The notes under the pieces are model-generated. The model saw nothing but the letters and a program-made list of their open reading frames with translations, was not told the DNA's origin and made no database searches. A program made the position numbers and the translations under genes. 64,000 nucleotides of DNA from Agromyces bauzanensis (lineage in GTDB: Bacteria; Actinomycetota; Actinomycetes; Actinomycetales; Microbacteriaceae). The stretch spans positions 1-64,000 of the forward strand of contig NZ_BMMD01000022.1 of assembly GCF_014645655.1 (NCBI RefSeq). The letters are read 5' to 3'. Positions 7,340-15,941 of this stretch are shown piece after piece (the stretch's first letter is position 1; each line of letters opens with the position of its first letter).

Positions 7340-8713
7340 CTATCGTAGGGCAGCGGGCTTGAGAGTCCCTCGCAGATCGGCCGACGGCGCCAATCCGGCG
7401 TCTGTGGTGCCCGAGGAATCCGCCGACCGTTGCAGGGCCAGGGCACCCAGGCAGATGCCGGCGATGACGAACGGCACCGAGGTCTGGACGCCAGCCCAGA
7501 ACAGGTCGAATTGCGCTTGGACGATCCGACTGAGCACCGCTGCGAGGGCCAGTGTGCCGAACGCCTTGTCGACGCGAGACAGCACGACCGTGAATCCGAC
7601 CCACATGGTCGCGAACGCGGCGAGCCCGACGAGTCCGGCGGAGGCGATCACTTCGAGCTCGGCCTGGGGGGGTTGGTAGGGCAGCGTCGGGTCGACATAC
7701 CAGAAGCGCAGACCGTGCCCGAAGATCGGTGCGTGCTTCCAGTAGGCATACACCTCGCGGAACCATTCGAGCCGCTGGAACGTCGAATTGTGGCGGTTCT
7801 GCGAATCGAGCTGTTCGAGCACCATCGACACCGCGAGCCAGACGGCCGGCACCGCGAGCGCAAGCAGCAGCTTCGACCGGCCGCCGCGACGCAGCGCGAT
7901 CACGATCGCTGCGATGACGAGTCCCATCCACGCCTGGCGTGACTGGCTCATCACGATCGCGATGAGCAACAGCCAGAGCGCTGGGCGCGTCCAGCGGGTG
8001 GAGAGGCCCGCCCAAGGCGGGTGCACGTACGCGATCAACGCGACGAATGCCAGCGCAGTGCCGACGAAGTTCTTGTGCATCGCCCAAGGGATCTGCGGAT
8101 AGACCGGGCCGAAGTTGCCGCCGGCGTATTGGATGACGCCCCAGATGACCGTGCCGGCGGCGAGCACACACCCGGTGATGAGCATCGCGCTGAACGCCCA
8201 CCTCGCGTAGCCGACCCGCCCGATCGCCCAGCCGACCACGAGCGCGCCCGAGATCAGCAACCAGGCATGGAACCACTCGACGGCGTTCTGCACGAAGGGG
8301 TTGACGATCACCGTGAGGAGGGTCGCGAATTGGTAACCGAAGTTGAACCACAGCATCGCGCGCAGTTCGCGGCTGTAGGGCCGATGCCCCAGCAGTACCG
8401 CGGTCCCGAACGCAGCGGCGAGGGCCACATCCGAGGCCGAGACGTCGGCGCCGCCCATGCCTGCTCGCTGGGCGACGAAGAGCGCCGGCATCGCCATCAG
8501 CGCGATCGCGAGCGGTTTCGACATCGTGAGCACCGCACCGACGACGAGCGCCGCGAGCGCGATGCCGGTGACGAGCGCACCGTTGCCCGCGCGATCGAGC
8601 AGCAGGTAGATCGCGACCACCGTGCCGGCGGCGGTGATCGACCAGCGCCAGGCACCCGCCCACCAATCGGCGACGCGGTCACGCAGCGGCGCTCGCATCG
8701 CGTTCGCCGACAT
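7340..8713 (-). CDS. Polysaccharide polymerase / O-antigen-ligase-like membrane protein
   Basis: The 457-residue protein is very hydrophobic, with about ten to twelve membrane helices and a large loop between about residues 310 and 350 (around RHNSTFQRLEWFREV). The loop holds the pattern HAPIFGHGLRFW, which resembles the conserved PIFGxG segment of the Wzy_C/O-antigen-ligase family. It most likely joins repeat units into the surface polymer on the outer face of the membrane. Its start overlaps the stop of the PqqD gene, so the two are translated together. The gene 46 bases downstream encodes the Wzc-like length regulator, which supports the polymerase role over that of a ligase. Confidence 0.85.
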   Translation of the reverse strand: MSANAMRAPLRDRVADWWAGAWRWSITAAGTVVAIYLLLDRAGNGALVTGIALAALVVGAVLTMSKPLAIALMAMPALFVAQRAGMGGADVSASDVALAAAFGTAVLLGHRPYSRELRAMLWFNFGYQFATLLTVIVNPFVQNAVEWFHAWLLISGALVVGWAIGRVGYARWAFSAMLITGCVLAAGTVIWGVIQYAGGNFGPVYPQIPWAMHKNFVGTALAFVALIAYVHPPWAGLSTRWTRPALWLLLIAIVMSQSRQAWMGLVIAAIVIALRRGGRSKLLLALAVPAVWLAVSMVLEQLDSQNRHNSTFQRLEWFREVYAYWKHAPIFGHGLRFWYVDPTLPYQPPQAELEVIASAGLVGLAAFATMWVGFTVVLSRVDKAFGTLALAAVLSRIVQAQFDLFWAGVQTSVPFVIAGICLGALALQRSADSSGTTDAGLAPSADLRGTLKPAALR

Positions 8714-8976
8714 CAGGCTGCCTCCTCGACCAGCAGGCCACGGGCGACGAGGTCATGGACGAACGCGTCCACATGAAACGCGATCTCTTCGACCGGGCCG
8801 TCGACCTGGGCGACGACCCGGTCGACGAGGTGCTCGCGGTTGCCCTGTGTCGCCTCGGTGAAGATGAGCGCGGCCACGCCGTCGAGCGCGAGGATCGGCC
8901 CGTCGGGCAACGGCGCGAGATAGATCGCATCACCGGATGCCTCCAAGCCTACGTCTGCCGCGAGCGCGTACCTCAT
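8713..8976 (-). CDS. Free-standing PqqD-family protein
   Basis: The 87-residue protein fits the PqqD/RRE fold in length and pattern: AIYLAPLPDGPILALDGVAALIF, then a helical half ending VHDLVARGLLVEE. In RiPP pathways such proteins hold the leader of a precursor peptide for tailoring enzymes. Here it overlaps by four bases with the MauE-thioredoxin gene upstream and by one base with the polymerase downstream. It is thus embedded in the polysaccharide operon rather than beside a recognisable precursor. A second PqqD-like domain is fused to the kinase at 3067. Which protein it binds is unknown. Confidence 0.78.
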   Translation of the reverse strand: MRYALAADVGLEASGDAIYLAPLPDGPILALDGVAALIFTEATQGNREHLVDRVVAQVDGPVEEIAFHVDAFVHDLVARGLLVEEAA

Positions 8977-10004
8977 CGGCCGGGTGATCCTTCGTCTGGC
9001 AGGCGCTCGCCGTGCAGGCTCTCGTAGATGTCGGCAACGAAGGACGTGATCGCCCGTTCACCCTGCTCGGGGCCGCCCGCGAGCAGCCCGTCGACGCCGA
9101 GCAGCACCGCGGCCGGTGTGCCCCAATCGGCGATCGACGCCCGCACATTGCCATCGGGATCGTGCAGCGTGTGCGGATGTTCGAGCTCAGTGAGCTTGCT
9201 CTCCTCGGGCAGCCGCGACACCAGCATTCGCACGTCGACCTCGGGCAGGAGCGCGCGCCACGCGGGCACACGTTCGATCACCGGGGCGCACGAGCCGCAG
9301 GTCTCGGACACGGCGAGGAGCAGGATCGGTCGTGAGAGGGACAGCGTGCGAAGGTTCGCCCGGCTGCCGTCGCCCAGGGTCACCGGAACCGCCGGAGTCC
9401 TGGCGCGCACGTAGTCGAGCTGGTCGTCCACCGAGCCGGGCGTCTCGGTCATGGCCGGGCTCGCAAGGGGGTCGGGCAGCTCCGGTTCGCGCCAGACGAT
9501 GATGGCGGCCGTGAACGCAGCGGCCGCGAGCGCCACCAGCCATGCCCAGTCCGCGCCGAGGGCGGCGAGCGCGCCGCCGGCGAGCGGCGCCGCCCAGATC
9601 GTGGCCGCTGCCACGAGAGCGAGGAACAACAGCCACGCATTTCGGAGCAGGGTGACCCCGGTGACGGGCGCCGATTCGCCGAAGCAGGCGCAGGTGGCAT
9701 CCGCGCCGGACTCACGGGCCTTCGACCAGGCGCGGCCGATCAGCCAAGTATAGGCGGCCATCAGCGCGACGCAGGCGAGCGCGGCGAGCGAGCCGAGCAA
9801 TCCACCGAGAAGCGCCAACGCGAGGCCGAGGACGAGCTCGCCCCACGGGTGCAGCCGTAGCAGCCATTCGCGGCGAAACGCGGCGGGCACGCCCAGGTCG
9901 GCCCATCCAGCGAGGTCATCGGGCCGGCGGAGCTTGGCGACGGCGCTCGCGACCATGACCGCGGCGAGGATGAGCGCGGGAGCGGCGATGAGGGCGGTCG
10001 ACAT
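8973..10004 (-). CDS. MauE/DoxX-like membrane protein fused to a thioredoxin-like domain
   Basis: The 343-residue protein begins with a four-helix membrane module (about residues 1-165) of the MauE type, including CACFGE, which resembles the cysteine pair of MauE proteins. After a linker around residue 190, a thioredoxin/redoxin fold follows, with SETCGSCAPV as its CxxC active site. MauE and its partner MauD help form disulfide bonds in the periplasmic methylamine dehydrogenase; here both roles seem to sit in one chain. Overlap with the PqqD gene shows co-translation. An extracytoplasmic role in oxidising cysteines, perhaps of the eight-cysteine secreted protein, is plausible but not shown. 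Confidence 0.8.
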   Translation of the reverse strand: MSTALIAAPALILAAVMVASAVAKLRRPDDLAGWADLGVPAAFRREWLLRLHPWGELVLGLALALLGGLLGSLAALACVALMAAYTWLIGRAWSKARESGADATCACFGESAPVTGVTLLRNAWLLFLALVAAATIWAAPLAGGALAALGADWAWLVALAAAAFTAAIIVWREPELPDPLASPAMTETPGSVDDQLDYVRARTPAVPVTLGDGSRANLRTLSLSRPILLLAVSETCGSCAPVIERVPAWRALLPEVDVRMLVSRLPEESKLTELEHPHTLHDPDGNVRASIADWGTPAAVLLGVDGLLAGGPEQGERAITSFVADIYESLHGERLPDEGSPGR

Positions 10005-10029
10005 GAGACGATCCTACCGAGGCGACCCG

Positions 10030-10035
10030 TATAAA
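10030..10035 (+). promoter_or_regulatory. Possible -10 element for the ABC exporter gene
   Basis: TATAAA sits in the 78-base gap between two divergent starts, 48 bases before the exporter start codon. No good -35 is visible, so this is tentative. Confidence 0.3.
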
Positions 10036-10082
10036 CTGCTGTCGCGAGTCCGGTCGGGCTCGGCCGCGGCGACGAGGGAACG

Positions 10083-11894
10083 ATGGGATCACCGGCACGG
10101 GGCAACGGGCTCATCTCCCAGCTGAAGCGATTGCTCGTCGTCGCCGGCGCGCACCCGGCCGCCTGGGTCGGGACGACGGTCGTGGTCTCGCTGGTACTCG
10201 CCGGCCTCGATACGCTGGGCGTTGCTGCGATGGTCCCGCTCACGCAGCTGATCGGCGGAGCCGACACGGGCTCGGGCGCGCTCGCCGTCATCTCGGGCAT
10301 CGTCGGCACGAGCGACGCCACCGTCCTCATCCCGATCGTGGCTGCCGCGATCGCCGTGCTGTTCGTGGTGAAGAGCCTCGCGTCGATCGGCTTCCGTTGG
10401 CAACTGCTGGGTCGCACGACGCGGGTCTCGGCGGACGCCGCGTCGGCCTTGCTGCGCGGATACGTGCTCGCACCCTACGCAGTGCACCGCGGACGTCGCC
10501 TGCGCGAGATCTATCGAAGCGTCAACGAGGCCGTCTCGCAGTCGACCTCGGTGCTGCTCGCGTCCGTCAGCATCTGCACCGACCTTGCCGTGCTGGCCGC
10601 GATCACTGTCGTGCTGGCGATCACGGACCCCGTGGTGACCGTCGTCACCGTGCTCGTGTTCGGCGTCTTCGTGGTCGGTCTGCAGCGCCTCCTGCGTCGC
10701 AGGCAGACCCGCCTCGGTGAAGAGGCGGCGGCCGTGAGCCTGGAGGTGTGGCAATACCTGCTGCCGAGCCTCGACGGATTCCGCGAAGCTCGGCTCAGCT
10801 CCCGCGGCGAGGACTTCGTGCGCGGCTACCGGAGCGCCCGGTTGCGCGGTGCACGTCTCGGACGAGACATGGGAATCATCAGCGACATCCCGCGCTACTC
10901 GCTCGAGATCGGGTTCGTCGTCGCGGTCGCCGCCATCTCGGCCTATCTGTTCACGGTGGGGACTCCCGCCGAGGCGCTCGTCGTGCTCGGAGTGTTCGCG
11001 GCGGCGGCGCTCCGCGCCCTGCCCACGCTGATCCGGGTGTCGTCGAACGTGGCGACGCTGCGCACGGGGCAGGCGGGGTTACGCATCTTCCTCGCGGCGG
11101 CCGACGAGCTTCGGAGCGGCGGCGAGCACGATGAGCAACCCCGCGATCAATCCCGGTACCTTGGCGATCTGGTCCTCGACGGAGTCCAGTTCCGATATCC
11201 CGACGCGGACGCGCCCGTGCTCGACGGTCTGTCGCTGCGCATTCCGCAGAACACCACGATCGCTTTCGTGGGGTCGAGCGGGGCCGGGAAGAGCACTCTC
11301 ATCGATCTCGTGCTCGGGCTGTTGGAGCCTACCCGGGGCTCGATCCTGTGCGGCGGACGTCCCATCGCCGACGATCTCGCTGCGTGGTACGCAGGCCTCG
11401 GGGTCGTGCCACAGGATGTCTTCCTGTTCAACGACACGGTGGCCATGAACGTGGCGTTCGAGGTCGACCCCGATCGAGTCGACCTCGCCCGCGTGCGCGA
11501 GGCCCTCGCGATGGCGCAGCTCGATGAGCTCATCGCGGCCATGCCGGACGGTGTGCAGACGGTCGTCGGCGAACGAGGGGTGCGTCTTTCCGGCGGGCAG
11601 CGCCAGCGCCTGGGCATCGCGCGGGCGCTCTACCGACGCCCGAACGTGCTGGTGCTCGACGAGGCGACCTCCGCGCTCGACAACGAGACCGAGCACCAGA
11701 TCTCCGAGACCCTCGCGACGCTGGGCGGCACGATGACGATCCTGATCGTGGCGCACCGGCTGTCGACGGTCCGCCATGCCGACACCCTGGTATTCCTCAA
11801 GGACGGACACATCGAGGCGCAGGGGGCGTTCGAGGAGGTGCGCGCCGCGAACTCCGAGTTCGCCCGGCTCGTCGAACTCGGTCGACTCGACTGA
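10083..11894 (+). CDS. ABC exporter, MsbA/ABCB-like, membrane and ATPase domains fused
   Basis: The 603-residue protein has six membrane helices in the first 330 residues and a C-terminal ATPase. The ATPase carries Walker A GSSGAGKSTL, Q-loop VVPQDVFLFND, signature LSGGQRQRLGIARAL and Walker B VLVLDEATSALD. Such half-size exporters move lipids, lipid-linked glycans or peptides outward as homodimers. In this locus no Wzx flippase is seen, so it may flip the lipid-linked repeat unit. An alternative is export of a modified peptide, given the PqqD and kinase genes nearby. It starts divergently from the MauE-thioredoxin gene. Confidence 0.88.
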   Translation: MGSPARGNGLISQLKRLLVVAGAHPAAWVGTTVVVSLVLAGLDTLGVAAMVPLTQLIGGADTGSGALAVISGIVGTSDATVLIPIVAAAIAVLFVVKSLASIGFRWQLLGRTTRVSADAASALLRGYVLAPYAVHRGRRLREIYRSVNEAVSQSTSVLLASVSICTDLAVLAAITVVLAITDPVVTVVTVLVFGVFVVGLQRLLRRRQTRLGEEAAAVSLEVWQYLLPSLDGFREARLSSRGEDFVRGYRSARLRGARLGRDMGIISDIPRYSLEIGFVVAVAAISAYLFTVGTPAEALVVLGVFAAAALRALPTLIRVSSNVATLRTGQAGLRIFLAAADELRSGGEHDEQPRDQSRYLGDLVLDGVQFRYPDADAPVLDGLSLRIPQNTTIAFVGSSGAGKSTLIDLVLGLLEPTRGSILCGGRPIADDLAAWYAGLGVVPQDVFLFNDTVAMNVAFEVDPDRVDLARVREALAMAQLDELIAAMPDGVQTVVGERGVRLSGGQRQRLGIARALYRRPNVLVLDEATSALDNETEHQISETLATLGGTMTILIVAHRLSTVRHADTLVFLKDGHIEAQGAFEEVRAANSEFARLVELGRLD

Positions 11895-11928
11895 GCTCGG
11901 CCGAATCGACCGGTCGAGTGGATCAGCT

Positions 11929-12894
11929 TCAGATGAGCTCGTCGAGCAGACTCAGGAGTTCATCGCTGCGTTCGGGGTCGACCTTGCGACAGAACGGCGA
12001 GCGCGAGGCGCGTATCTCGTCGAAATCGGTCGCGGTCCAGACGACGCACTGGTCGACCGTCTCGTCCCACCGCATGTAGCTCACCGGTGGCAGCTGCGCG
12101 GGTGCGCTGCGCCATGCGAGCGCCGTCTGCAGGGCGGATTCATCGGGAATCATGGTGCGACGGTAGACGCGCCGCAGGGGAGAGCCAGGGGCGAAGTCCT
12201 CGTCGAGGAGCCGGTCGAGTTCGACGCGACGCACGGCGAGAGTCTGGCCGCCGAAGTAGCACGGGCGCTCCGGGCTGAAGCACGCCGGCGCACGCGCGAT
12301 GCCGTAGTGGATGCCCCGGCCACGGGTGACGTCCCGCACCCCGAACGCCGGTTCGAGTCGCAGGGCCGCGGCCCAGCGGAGACGTACCCACCACCGCGGC
12401 GCCGACGTGACCCAGCCCGACCAGAACGGCCGATACCAGCGCATGGTGTATCGGGTGAGACGGTCGTCGCCGACTCCTCGCGCGCGACCCCACCGCGGCG
12501 TGTACTCCAGGGGTGACGCTGTACCGACCCAGCCCTCGGCGGAAACGGCCTCGCGCTCCCACTCGGCGAGCGAACGAGCCGGGTAGTCAGCACCAGTGAT
12601 GAGCGTGACCAGGGCCGGGTCGAACAACTCGCGTGCGCGAGAGAATGCCCTGAGCGTGGCCTCCACGAGTTCCCAGGATCCCCAATCGCTGGGAAGGCCG
12701 TGCGTGTACACCACGATGCGCGGATCATCGACGAACGCCGGGAACTGCTCGGCCCGGGCGTCGTGGGCGATCAACACACGTGAACGCGGACTCGAACGCA
12801 GGATCGCAGCAGCCAGGCGCTGCACCTGCTTCCAGCCGGCGTGGGTCAGGATCACGTAGACCGCGCGCACCGGCTCGTCGTCAGTGGCGGTCAT
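11929..12894 (-). CDS. Core-2/I-branching-type glycosyltransferase (GT14-like)
   Basis: The 321-residue protein matches the Branch family of beta-1,6-N-acetylglucosaminyl- or xylosyl-transferases: AVYVILTHAGWKQVQRLA at the start, VYTHGLPSDWGSWELVEATL, and LVTLITGADYPARS with the conserved S/T-GxDYP. A later segment, IPDESALQTALAW, contains the PDE motif typical of this family. It would branch the glycan in the cytoplasm before export. Its start overlaps by 14 bases with the end of the double GT2 gene upstream on the same strand, so the two form one unit. Confidence 0.83.
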   Translation of the reverse strand: MTATDDEPVRAVYVILTHAGWKQVQRLAAAILRSSPRSRVLIAHDARAEQFPAFVDDPRIVVYTHGLPSDWGSWELVEATLRAFSRARELFDPALVTLITGADYPARSLAEWEREAVSAEGWVGTASPLEYTPRWGRARGVGDDRLTRYTMRWYRPFWSGWVTSAPRWWVRLRWAAALRLEPAFGVRDVTRGRGIHYGIARAPACFSPERPCYFGGQTLAVRRVELDRLLDEDFAPGSPLRRVYRRTMIPDESALQTALAWRSAPAQLPPVSYMRWDETVDQCVVWTATDFDEIRASRSPFCRKVDPERSDELLSLLDELI

Positions 12895-14830
12895 TCAGCA
12901 GCTCGCCCCAGTACGATCGGCGCAGCCAGAGCGGGCGTGCGGCGTAGACGACATCGCGGCGGCGGAGGAGGTCATCGCCGACGGCGAGCGCCTCACGGAA
13001 CGTGCGGTAGTCCCGCGCACGCCAGCATGCAGCGAGCGCCCACTCCAGCACGCGTCGATAGTGCGGTCGGTACGCGTCGAGCGGTCGATGCGATGGAGTC
13101 GGCAGCGCCGACGGCTGCCAGAAGCCCTGGATCGCCCGAAGGGCGGTGAGTCCTTTCAGCGGATTGGCCGAACGCGTGACCGTCCCCGCGTGATCCCGTG
13201 AGAACGCGAGCGGTTCGCCGATGCAACGCCATTCCGCCAGTCGAGCGACATTGACGTACATCACCCAGTCTTGGGCGGTGATCATGCCTTCCGGAAACCC
13301 GCCGGCGGCGGTGATGAGTTGCCGACGCACCGCCGTCGTGCTCATCGCGCCGCGCATCCGTTCGAGCAGCAGATCGAAGCTCCGTCCCTCGATCCGCATG
13401 TACTCGCGCGGATTCTTCGGCACCACCCCGGCACTTCGCTCAAGACATTCGTCGAGCGTCGTAGCGTCGAAATCGGCGGCTGGTCCCGCCGGCGAGGCGA
13501 AGCTCCAGCACTTCGTGTTGAGTGCAGCGACCTCGGGGTCGGATTCGATCTCGAGCTCGATGCGCTGCAGGTACTCAGGATGCAACAGGTCGTCGTCGTC
13601 GAGGAAGCAGACCCAATCGGTACGGGCCAGTTCGATGCCCCGATTACGTGCGGCAGACACCCCGGCTCGATCGATGGCGATTCCTTCGACGGGCAACTCG
13701 GTCAACAGCGCCGATGCCGGATCATCGCGTCCGTCGGCGACGACGATGATCTGGTCGAACGGCCGAGTCTGTCGGAGCGCACTGTCCACCGCCTGACGCA
13801 GCAGCTCGGGCCGGCGGTGGGTGGGGATGACCAGGGCGAAGGTGGGCGGACCGTTCGGCGGTGGGGAAGCGGACGGCCGCAACGGCCGTGCGGAGAGCGT
13901 TCGGCGCAAGGCCTTGCCTCCGGCGTCGGTGCGGCGGGCAGGCGTCGGGCGCAGTCCCGCTTGTCTCAACGCGACAGCCAGCCCCCACGAGACTCCCAAG
14001 CTCGTGACGCCGAGCCGCCGGGCACGCGCGAGCATCCCGCCGGCAGATCGAATCCCATCGAACTGTCGCGCGATCCAGCGCCGCAGCATCGGCGAACCGA
14101 GGCCCTGGTCGCGCGCGAGCAGGACCACGTGGTTGCGTCGTCCGTACAGCTTGTACCGAGTGTCGAATCGCGCGCCTTGCACGTGCGGCGCCGCGCGGTG
14201 GTCGACGACCGCCTGGGGGGCGAACAGCGCAATGCCGCCGATCGCGCGCACTCGGAGGAAGATGTCCGTGTCCTCGCGCAGTGCGGTGCCGGGGTAGTCG
14301 TCGCGGAATCCCCCGAGCTCGGCGAGCACGCCGCGGCGGAAGGACATGTTCGCACCGATCCCATGATCGATTAGCACCGGTGCATCGCGGGCAGCTGCGA
14401 AGCCGTCCGTGAGTGTGCCGTCGGCACGCAATGCGCCGATCGGGAGATCGTAGTGTTCCTCGCCGGGAATGCCGTTGCACGTGCGGCCGCCGACCGCCGC
14501 GACTGCGGGATCGGCGAAGACGGCGACGATCGCCTTCGCCCAGTCGGGGCGCACCACGACGTCATCGTCGATGAACGCGATGACCTCCCCGCTGGCCCAA
14601 CGCAGGGCCTCATTGCGGGAGCGTGTCATCCATCCCGCCAGGAGGGGCGCATGCACATACCGCACTCCGGGAAATGCGAGTTCCGCTCTCTCCCGCACGG
14701 CATTGCGGGATGCGTCGACGACGACCACTTCTGGCGGTTCACCCTCCAGCGCGCGCAGCCCCTCGAGACAGCGCACAAGGAACGTCGGCCGCTCGAAGGT
14801 GACGATGCACACCGTGAGGTGTTCCGTCAT
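12881..14830 (-). CDS. Two-domain GT2 glycosyltransferase
   Basis: The 649-residue protein contains two complete GT-A glycosyltransferases of family 2. The first (about residues 1-300) has CIVTFERPTFLVRCLEGL and the metal motif AFIDDDVVV. The second (about 330-620) has LVIPTHRRPELLRQAVDSAL, VSAARNRGIELARTDWVCFLDDDDLL, and a later TAQDW. The linker is rich in Pro, Ala and Arg. Two fused domains probably add two sugars in succession. Each domain keeps its DxD, so neither looks dead. The gene is first in a minus-strand pair with the GT14-like gene. Confidence 0.88.
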   Translation of the reverse strand: MTEHLTVCIVTFERPTFLVRCLEGLRALEGEPPEVVVVDASRNAVRERAELAFPGVRYVHAPLLAGWMTRSRNEALRWASGEVIAFIDDDVVVRPDWAKAIVAVFADPAVAAVGGRTCNGIPGEEHYDLPIGALRADGTLTDGFAAARDAPVLIDHGIGANMSFRRGVLAELGGFRDDYPGTALREDTDIFLRVRAIGGIALFAPQAVVDHRAAPHVQGARFDTRYKLYGRRNHVVLLARDQGLGSPMLRRWIARQFDGIRSAGGMLARARRLGVTSLGVSWGLAVALRQAGLRPTPARRTDAGGKALRRTLSARPLRPSASPPPNGPPTFALVIPTHRRPELLRQAVDSALRQTRPFDQIIVVADGRDDPASALLTELPVEGIAIDRAGVSAARNRGIELARTDWVCFLDDDDLLHPEYLQRIELEIESDPEVAALNTKCWSFASPAGPAADFDATTLDECLERSAGVVPKNPREYMRIEGRSFDLLLERMRGAMSTTAVRRQLITAAGGFPEGMITAQDWVMYVNVARLAEWRCIGEPLAFSRDHAGTVTRSANPLKGLTALRAIQGFWQPSALPTPSHRPLDAYRPHYRRVLEWALAACWRARDYRTFREALAVGDDLLRRRDVVYAARPLWLRRSYWGELLNDRH

Positions 14831-14872
14831 TCCTCGCGTCCCTCGCAGTTCGCCGAACAGTCCGATTGCATA

Positions 14873-15862
14873 CTAACTGGCACTGATGTTGCTGGACCGG
14901 TCGCGGGCATGTTGACGCAGTCGGTCGATCTTCCTGCGCGCGAGACCCGCCGCGTGGCGGACCACCCGCCGATCGGGCGGAAAGCCGTATCGAGGAAAGC
15001 TCCGCCACGGCATCGTCGCGGCGAGTTGTTCGAGGGCGTCCCCGATGCGATCGAACATCATCTCTGGGGCGAACTTCTCCTCGAACACCCGCCTCGCCCG
15101 TCGCCCCATCTCCGCAGCGTCCTGCTCGTGGAGCTCGAGGTAGTCGATGAGACCGTCGATGTTGCGTTCCGGCCACACGATCGCGAATTCCGTGACGTCG
15201 ATGCCCTGCGGGGGCACCCACTCGTCGGAGAACACGACCGGCACGCGTCCGGCGACCATCGTCTCGTAGAATCGGATCGACGATGTCGCGCGGCCGCGGG
15301 GGCAGAGCACGAACGATGAGCGCCGCAACGTCTCGGCGAAGAAGACACGACGATCGTGGAAACCCGGGGCGTCCGGCCGCCACGGAACGTGCCCGTCCAC
15401 CCGTTTGACCAAACCTCGAGGATGGTCGAGCTGGAGCAGCTGCTCGCGGGACGTGTGGGAACGAGCCGTTCCGACGAACGAGAACAGCAGATCCACCGGG
15501 CGATCCGGGGCGGCCAGGTCGTCCTTGATCTTGTGATAGCTCCACGGAATCTGGTAGCTGCGACGGAGCGTGCTCCATGGCGCGCTCGTGTAAAGCCCGG
15601 GCAGAGAGCAATACGCGCGAGGTCGCTGATCGAACACGAAGCATCGATCGCGATACCGTCGGAACTCCTCGGACGCTCGAATCCGATTCAGCGTGATGGG
15701 ATCGTCGAGTTGGTGGCACTCGGTGAACAGGATGACATCAGCGCCTGCAGCGTCGGTCGCAAGTTCGTGACGATGCGACTTGCTCACCCGGGCGAGCCAC
15801 TCGAACTCCCTGACAGCCGAGATCTCGGGAGGAACCCCGACGGTCGGAAGGAAGATGCGCAT
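14873..15862 (-). CDS. Exostosin-like glycosyltransferase (GT47-type)
   Basis: The 329-residue protein is read from ATG at 15862, giving MRIFLPTVGVPPEISAV. The C-terminal half has the exostosin pattern: FFAETLRRSSFVLCPRGRAT followed by RFYETMVAGRVPVVFSDEWV and FAIVWPERN. Bacterial exostosin-like enzymes add sugars to surface glycans with inverting chemistry. Longer in-frame starts exist up to 16111 but add low-complexity sequence. A gap of 79 bases separates it from the GT4 gene on the same strand. Donor sugar unknown. Confidence 0.78.
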   Translation of the reverse strand: MRIFLPTVGVPPEISAVREFEWLARVSKSHRHELATDAAGADVILFTECHQLDDPITLNRIRASEEFRRYRDRCFVFDQRPRAYCSLPGLYTSAPWSTLRRSYQIPWSYHKIKDDLAAPDRPVDLLFSFVGTARSHTSREQLLQLDHPRGLVKRVDGHVPWRPDAPGFHDRRVFFAETLRRSSFVLCPRGRATSSIRFYETMVAGRVPVVFSDEWVPPQGIDVTEFAIVWPERNIDGLIDYLELHEQDAAEMGRRARRVFEEKFAPEMMFDRIGDALEQLAATMPWRSFPRYGFPPDRRVVRHAAGLARRKIDRLRQHARDRSSNISAS

Positions 15863-15941
15863 CGCACTCCACTCATACTCGGCTGCAGATTCCGTGGGCG
15901 GCCTCGTCGATACGGCTCGCAGTTGTAGGCTCCCAGCAAGA

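Noticed and set aside
2110..11894. Complete lasso-peptide cluster
   Set aside because: No B2 transglutaminase-like protease, no Asn-synthetase-like cyclase and no typical short precursor were found, so only a partial resemblance is claimed.
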